This document shows positions 58,044-64,000 of a stretch of 64,000 nt of DNA, piece after piece. This stretch comes from Thalassia testudinum. Lineage: Eukaryota; Streptophyta; Magnoliopsida; Alismatales; Hydrocharitaceae. The translations under genes and the position numbers were made by a program. The stretch lies in NCBI GenBank assembly GCA_037157565.1, contig JAZHRO010000024.1, forward strand, positions 8,872,501-8,936,500, in the 5' to 3' direction. The notes beneath the pieces are model-generated. The model was not told the DNA's origin, ran no database searches, and worked only from the letters and a program-made list of their open reading frames with translations. Positions within the stretch are counted from its first letter, which is position 1, and each line of letters begins with the position of its first letter.

Positions 58044-61000
58044 TCTTGTCACGACCCTATTCCAGAACCCTATAGGACCTGAGACCGGCTTGCTTTGACT
58101 AATCTCAAGACCCAGTTGTCCAAGAAGGAATAACCAAGTAACATGCATCAATCCACAACCACGCAATTAATGTAACTACGCAAAAAGAAATTGACAACAA
58201 CAGGGGGAAATGAACTGTAATACTACAATATTACATGTCATCAAGAACATAATACAACCATCACAAAAAAAATGAGTACATATAACGGAAACAAGGCTAT
58301 AGAAACTCACTACACCAAACGGTAGAAACTACAGCTGGACTCAACTAGGTCCAACGTCCTCAGCAGCCGGTAGCTCGGGCTGCTCAAATCCCTGACCTGT
58401 ACAAAATTATATAACTGGAGTCAGCTAACGTTGAGTAAAGTGGTGGCTAAACATAAAAATGCATTTAACAGGTAATTTAACATATTACTTTCCGATCCAT
58501 TTTATCCTATCACTGTTTTCTATGTAGAGATCTCTAATCAGGGCTTGTTTCATTACTTAATCTTCTTGTTCCCTAAAGGAATGATTTTGCTTGTAGTTTC
58601 CCGTGATGTAGGATGCACACGTGGTACTCTCATAGCCAGGAGAGTCCTTCCGTGGTAGTCCCACACCTGGTCTTCCACCCCGAGGTCACAGTCATGATGT
58701 AAAGGTGATTACGGCACGCGTGATAAACGCGTGGGTAGCTACCCCACATTAGCATGTGGTTAGTCGTTTCCGCTAGCGGGTACGCCTCAACAGTCAACGC
58801 GGAACAGTATAGGGCATTGCCCTCTACGAACGGAACAGGGGTCTCGCCCCTCCTCAGTCCACGTACCCTCGTCTTATGTTACGACCCGATTCCTGAATCC
58901 CTACAGGACACAAGAATTGGACCGACTCGACTAATCCCAAGACCCAGTCGTCCAATGAGAAAGTAACAAAAAAGCAGTAAAATAAACCACATTCACCATG
59001 CAAGTAACTAACAGTAACAAAAGTACAACAATCAAGAAAAGAACTACTACAGTACACACCACCACAACAGTAAAGAATTTTAAACAGGTACAGAAATATG
59101 AAGTTTACAATAAAAGAGTACAAAAGTGTAACAAAATACTCACTATTACTGGAACGGGTACAACACAAGTACAACTACTGGGCTCTACTAGGCCCAGCAC
59201 CCTCCACAGTCGTAAGCTCTAGCTGCTCAATACCTGGACCCGAAAAAGGTGGTAAGTATGACACGTCAGCGAAACGCTGAGTAGAGTGGCAACCAGCTAA
59301 CTAAGAAAAATAGTAAAGGTGGACAAGTAGATGTTATTTTTAATTTCTTTCTTTATTTATCTATTTACTCTTTCTTGGTTTATTTCTCAGGTCTTTCTCT
59401 TGATCTCGAATGTTCCTCGTGGGAACGATCTTGATTGCAGTCTTTTCCGAAATATAGAAGTAGCACGTGGTGCTCTCCTGGCCGGGAGAGTCCCCTGTGA
59501 TGGTCCTACCCTCAGTCAACCATCCCAAGGTCGCTGACAGACGTAACGGTGACTACAGCACGCGCTATAAACGCACGAGTAGCTACCCCGCACTAGCACA
59601 CGGTTAGTTGTTTCCGTTAACGGGTGCACCCAAAGCACAGCACAGAACCAGTATAGGGCAGAGCCCTCTCAGTAACAAGGGTTTAGCCCCTCCACAGTAA
59701 CCAAACAGGGGACTCGCCCCTCCATAGTCCGTGCACCCTCGCCTGACTATCCTGGTTTGACCAGTGGGCCTCACAAGTCGGTGTAGGACGGCTAGCTGAA
59801 CCCCGGGCCCCGTGGGGTGGCTAGCTCTCTCCCTACACTAGTAGCTCTCCCCAATACTGTGTATGCGAGGGCCACAGAGTCGGTACAAAGTGGCCAGTCC
59901 TAACCCTGGGTCTCAAACCTAGGGCGGCTAGCTCCGCTTTGCACTAAACAGGAGGACAGTCGCTCTCCTTGTACTTCGTACTCAAGGGCCAGCTCACTTC
60001 CCCATTCATATTTTCAATTCCATTCTATTTATTTCCAAGAGCTCTACTCCTAATTCCCCATAGGGTTCATGCTTATGTTTCTCAGGCCAAGCCATACTAT
60101 GTTTCATCATTTCAGGTTTATTCGCACATAGCACGTGTTTCCAATATCCAATCTTTCTTTTCCAATTTATATTCAAGCAGCTAGTATTTATTTGCAAACA
60201 ACAAGAATTACATGTAACAGTACTCTATATTTCACAGGTAGCTGTTATCCAATTACAGGTAATTATTATTATTCTATCTACTCATCCAAGACTGCAATTC
60301 AGGAATTTAATACAATCGTTCCAGAGTTTCTAGTCCTAGAATTCATGCGATACCCTAGGATCTCTCATTCAATCTAATTTTCAGGTCCTAGGATTCATGC
60401 CATACCCTAGGATTTATCGTTCATTCTAGTTTTTCTGGTCCCAGGATTCAAGCCATACCTTAGGATCTATCATTTATTTCATATATGCATTAATGCTTGT
60501 AATTAACTAAGGGAAGCCACTCTACCTGCAAAATCGGGAGTAATGGGGGCGTGATCGGCAGGTCCATGTGCCTCCGCAACCCCTAAATTCGCAACAGAAC
60601 GAGGTTCTAGCATAAGGATCAATCACAAGGAACCACTCAGAACAAGATAAAAGTATTTCAAACAAGTAGAGGAACTTATTCAGAGAAGAACGAAATCTTA
60701 AACGTGGAAATCAGACCTTGAACGGATCCTAAAAAGGTCAAAAACGACAACTCTAACTCAAATCAGACGTTTGGAACATCTTCCAGACATCTTAAAAAGG
60801 GGTCCAGATCATACCTCACTCTGCGCTGCTCCTCAGACATCCAGAGATCTTGCTGAATTGTCTGGACCTAGTTCCAGACGTCCGGCTGTTGGTGCTAGAA
60901 CACCGCGATCATTTGTTTTGATGATAACAAAACACGTGTTATTTAACATTTGCACTTGGAGTCTTAGATTTCAGGCCAATTGCAAATGGATACGTGATTA

Positions 61001-61291
61001 GACGAAATTCGAGCTCGCATCCAGGACGGATTGGAGGAGCTTGACAGGGAACAGAGAATATTCGCGAGGAGCGATATATTGAAGATGGAAGGACAAAAAG
61101 AATAGGATAGAATTCCATTTTATTCCTTTCATGTACTTTTATCTTTATTTTCTTGCTCTTTATTTCCTTAGAAAATTATGTTAAAGAGCCTCAAAGTACC
61201 CTAACAGTAGTCCTAGGAACACCCGCACAACTCTAGGATGCTTAGGTTTTCTGTAGAGAACTTAGAAAACCAATATAGGGTTTAAACAACG

Positions 61292-61830
61292 CTTCCAGAC
61301 GTCTAATTCCAAAATCAGACGTCTGATAAAGTGTTTTAAGACGTCTGACTGTTGATTCAGACGTCTGATAACATTTAGGCTGGACATAGTTAGTTCTGTC
61401 TGATGAAATCAGACGTCCAGACCTTAGACCAGACGTCTTAGGAGACGTCTGATGACTTTGCCAGACGCCCAATTAGTGGACCGTTGGCTCTCTTAGCATA
61501 CACTCAAGGATATGACCGTTAGAGCCTTATCAGACCTCCTTAAGCCCTTCCAGACGTCTGATAATTGACCGTTTTGCCTCGACTGACCCGAAAATCCCTT
61601 CTCAGAGATTTTATAGCCGTTGCAAATCCATTCCCACGAAAAAGTAGGTTTCCAGACGTCCAGACATAGTGCCAGACGTCGTGTATGTCGTCTAATGGAC
61701 TTGCGCTAGAACCCTGTTTAGATCTGATTCAAGTCAGGAAGAGACCCGCCCAAAATCAGACGTCTGACCTTATTTTCAAATGTCGTAAAGTGATCTTCCA
61801 GACGTCTGATGCTAGAATTAGACGTCTGAT
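61292..61830. repeat. GACGTC palindrome array of the 1.70-kb LTR
   Basis: Numerous CAGACGTCTG motifs and variants. Four successive copies from about 61297 are spaced 20, 22 and 20 bp, matching the other copy of this LTR. Confidence 0.85.
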
Positions 61831-61938
61831 AACCCTGTGAGTGCAATGATTGTTCCTGATTTCGGGTTGATTCACTTGAGCCTTGCACCCAAAGGCTATG
61901 GAACCTTTCCTAAGCCTTCTAAAGCCTTCCTAAGGCCT

Positions 61939-61948
61939 CTATAAATAG
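61939..61948 (+). promoter_or_regulatory. TATA box of the 1.70-kb LTR
   Basis: ctataaatag lies downstream of the palindrome array. The same box is at 42136-42145 (minus) in the other copy. The array therefore occupies the expected enhancer position of this LTR. Confidence 0.65.
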
Positions 61949-63767
61949 AGGGGAACCTTTGCAACACAAAAACACACCTAAGACACAACAAGACACACCT
62001 TGCAATACACTTTCAAACCATTTTGTGTCTCTCTTGCTCTCTAAGCTCTAGTTCTTCATCTTGAGAGCATCAAGCTTTGCGCACCCGCTCTCCCGCCGTA
62101 GTTCACGAGAGTGACGTAGCGCCGTCGTGTTGTTCACGCATTCGTGTCGCCGACGCACTCCTTTCAAAGGGGAGTTTCCTAATTTCTATAGAAGCTAGGT
62201 TTAAAATTACTTTGTTGGCTCTATAGGATTTTTGTTATTTTAATCTTTGTTATTTGGTTGGGTATTCGCTTTGCGAATTCCAGTCTCCTTCGTGGGACAA
62301 AATCCTTCTCATGGAGAGAAGGGGTTGAGAACGCTACCCTCGCACTTGTAGCGTGGTTGTATTTGAGGTTGAATCACCCTCGTTTAAAGTGATTCGTTTA
62401 GTGGATTTTGATCAACTTGGTTGATCGGAAAATCCTAACTCGAGAGGGTTAGGTGGTGGTTTTCACTCGGTTTGGGTTTCCACCTAAAAAATACTTGTGT
62501 ACTTGTGTGATTGTATTTTGTGAGATTGTTTATATTTATTTCCGCAATTATTACGTCACCCCCTCCTAGTAGGGAATTTCACCGACCACCTCTCCGGACG
62601 TCTGGTGACGCTCTCCACCGTCTGGTGACTCGCATAGATGTCTGAACCGCGTGGGGTCTTAACATCTGACAATCCTGGTTTGCCCAACGGGCTAACAAGA
62701 GTCAGTGTAGGGTGGCCATACCTAGGCCCGGGCCCCCTGGGGCGGCTAGCTCCCCCTTACACTAAGTAGCTCACCTCTATACCATGTACACGAGGGCCAG
62801 CATGAGTGGACGTAGAGTGGCCAAACCTACCCTAGGTCTCAACACAAGGGAGGCAAGCTCCCTTCTACACTACAGGGGATAGTTGCTTTCTTCATTACCA
62901 TGTACACGAAGGTCAGCTCACTTCCCTTAACAGCTGCTCGTGGGCAGCAAATTCCAGAACCATCCGGTTCTCCATATTACAGTATTTTTGTTTCATTCTA
63001 CATTCCCCGTAGGGTTCGTACATGAATTTCACTATGTTCGATTTCAAGTATACAGGCAGGTACAGGTTTGTTCATGATGTGGTCCATTCCATTTAGCAAC
63101 TCATGATTTTCTCAATCATTCACATACATTCTTTTCTAGTCCTAGTGCTCATGCCACAACCTAGGGTTCAATTGAGTAGATGTATTATAGAGTATATGTT
63201 TTATTTCCCCCTAGGGTTCATCTCACATCCTAGGTTTAACTACTTGCATGCATTTTATTAAAACTGAAGATTTATAGTCAGAACCACTCTACGAGGATAA
63301 CCGGGTGGAATGGGGGCTCGTACAGCAGCTCCCGAAGTCTCCGTAGGTCCCGTACACTCGACGGACTGGAGACCCAAGATGTGGATGGACAGGTCAAAAA
63401 GGTTCCAAAAGATACAGACAAGTTATCATTACGTGAAGAAATTCGTACGAAGAAGAACGATGTTTTGTTTACGAAAAGTCGACAACATTAGGTCCTTGCA
63501 CAGGCCTAAAAACACGTGGTTAGACAGAAATCAGACCTTTGGGAAAGGTCCCAGACGTCTTAAAACAGTTTTCAGGGATACCTCTCTCGATGTGCCTCTA
63601 TCAGACGTCTGGAATTCAGTGCCGACGCCCGAGGGTTCCTTCAGACGTCTGGAGATGCTTCCGAACGTCGGAAACGGTCTTGGTCCTCGCTCCGCCTCGC
63701 TTCCCAATCTCTGACTCATGGGCGTGCACTGTCAGAACGTGAAGAGAAAAATACGGAAAGTCGGTCT

Positions 63768-64000
63768 TGTTACGAACGCGGCCTCAAGACGATTTTTATG
63801 ACGTCTGGGAAGTGGTCCAGACGTCTGGAACCATTTCCAGATGTCTGGTATTTAATTTTTGTGGCGTACGGGGTTGCGTCTGCGCGCATGCGCCCGCAGA
63901 CCTGCATCCGCCGCTCTCTTCCCTCTTTTTCCCTCTCTCCTCCTGCAGGGCGCGGCGCTTCTCTCTCTCTCCCCCCGCGCGGCCTTAAAAGGCCTCTCGC
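63768..64000 (+). mobile_element. start of another plus-strand LTR of the 2.68-kb family, cut by the window end
   Basis: It begins TGTTACGAACG after a possible duplication half GGTCT (63763-63767). It shows GACGTC palindromes spaced 20-20 bp (63801-63849) and a TATA-like cttaaaagg near 63984. It closely resembles the level-4 LTR at 10955 in its first 230 bp. Confidence 0.85.

Larger units (their letters stand above)
60887..62581 (+). mobile_element. 1.70-kb solo LTR, second copy of the 41465 family
   Basis: It starts TGTTGGTGCTAG and ends GGGAATTTCA, between CCGGC (60882-60886) and CCGAC (62582-62586), one transition apart. It is the reverse-orientation partner of 41465-43205 and shares the palindrome array, TATA box and 3' end text. 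Insertion was directly at a GACGTCCGG motif of the host LTR. Confidence 0.87.
58877..62664 (-). mobile_element. minus-strand solo LTR (2.68-kb family) with shortened U3
   Basis: It starts TGTTACGACCC at 58877 and ends GGGTCTTAACA at 62664, between TCTTA (58872-58876) and TCTGA (62665-62669), a duplication with one difference. Its own sequence is 58877-60886 plus 62587-62664, about 2.09 kb, so about 0.6 kb of U3 including the promoter is missing. It carries three cctaggat units (about 60330-60480). Confidence 0.83.
31204..64000 (-). mobile_element. minus-strand Tekay-like Ty3/gypsy element, split by at least four insertions, 5' end beyond the window
   Basis: On the plus strand the element runs 3' LTR (31204-33595), pol (33692-36880), [insertion 36881-53682], protease/gag (53688-54592), [insertion 54593-57269], gag start (57270-57861), primer site (58032-58043), then the 5' LTR from 58047, itself interrupted at 58877-62664 and at 63768. 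Both LTRs begin TGTCACGA on the plus strand and share their order of motifs. The left target duplication would be TGGCT (31199-31203); its partner lies outside the window. Without insertions the element would be roughly 10 kb. The C-terminal chromodomain places it with the chromoviruses, most like Tekay/Del. All frames are broken. Confidence 0.88.
58047..64000 (-). mobile_element. 5' LTR of the minus-strand element, interrupted twice and cut by the window end
   Basis: Its own sequence is 58047-58876 and 62670-63767. This parallels the 3' LTR at 31204 in order, including the hairpin agggcattgccct and the 'gtgctcatgccacaacctaggg' region. The remaining U3 is expected beyond 64000, after the insertion that begins at 63768. 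Confidence 0.85.

Noticed and set aside
31204..64000. Endogenous pararetrovirus or other integrated plant virus
   Set aside because: All polymerase-type genes here are followed by integrase and chromodomain and lie between LTRs with tRNA-Met primer sites, as in Ty3/gypsy retrotransposons. No movement or coat protein features were seen.

Overview
The window is nuclear DNA of a seed plant, most likely a flowering plant. The evidence is chromovirus-type Ty3/gypsy retrotransposons primed by initiator tRNA-Met, plant-style LTR promoters, introns and large AT-rich spacers, and one cysteine-rich secreted STIG1-like gene. The sequence alone does not identify the species. The window holds one convincing host protein gene, and most of the rest is transposable-element DNA in several stages of decay.

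Layout. 1-6023 is spacer with old repeat remnants and a possible decayed exon (about 1672-2064). 6024-18999 is a four-level nest of one Ty3/gypsy family (Tekay/Del-like, LTR about 2.68 kb). A minus-strand solo LTR (6024) is split by a plus-strand solo LTR (8185), which is split by a minus-strand solo LTR (9029), which is split by a plus-strand element (10955) that keeps its 5' LTR, primer site, gag, protease and the start of reverse transcriptase. The outer levels are supported by 5-bp target-site duplications (TSDs). 19005-31203 is AT-rich spacer with a purine-rich minisatellite interrupted by a hAT-like inverted-repeat element, tandem TTACAA-type repeats, a foldback element (about 27130-28260) and the STIG1-like gene (25376-25759, minus).

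From 31204 to the window end lies a second, larger nest. A minus-strand element of a related subfamily (3' LTR 31204-33595, 5' LTR starting at 58047 and running off the window) has its protease region split by a 16.8-kb plus-strand insertion (36881-53682, TSD GGGCT). Its gag is split by a 2.68-kb solo LTR of another family (54593-57269), and its 5' LTR by a further solo LTR (58877-62664), itself split by a 1.7-kb LTR (60887-62581), and by a last LTR that begins at 63768.

The most unusual signal is a palindrome with core GACGTC (typically CCAGACGTCTGG). It occurs in clusters in the LTRs with spacing of 20 bp, sometimes 12 or 22 bp, although the spacers differ. It occurs in the gypsy LTRs, in the unrelated 1.7-kb LTR family, and once in the third LTR family. 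Three nested insertions landed directly at copies of it. This looks like a shared regulatory, structural or integration-target module carried by different LTR families. All retroelement reading frames seen here are broken by stops and frameshifts, so no complete autonomous copy is present.
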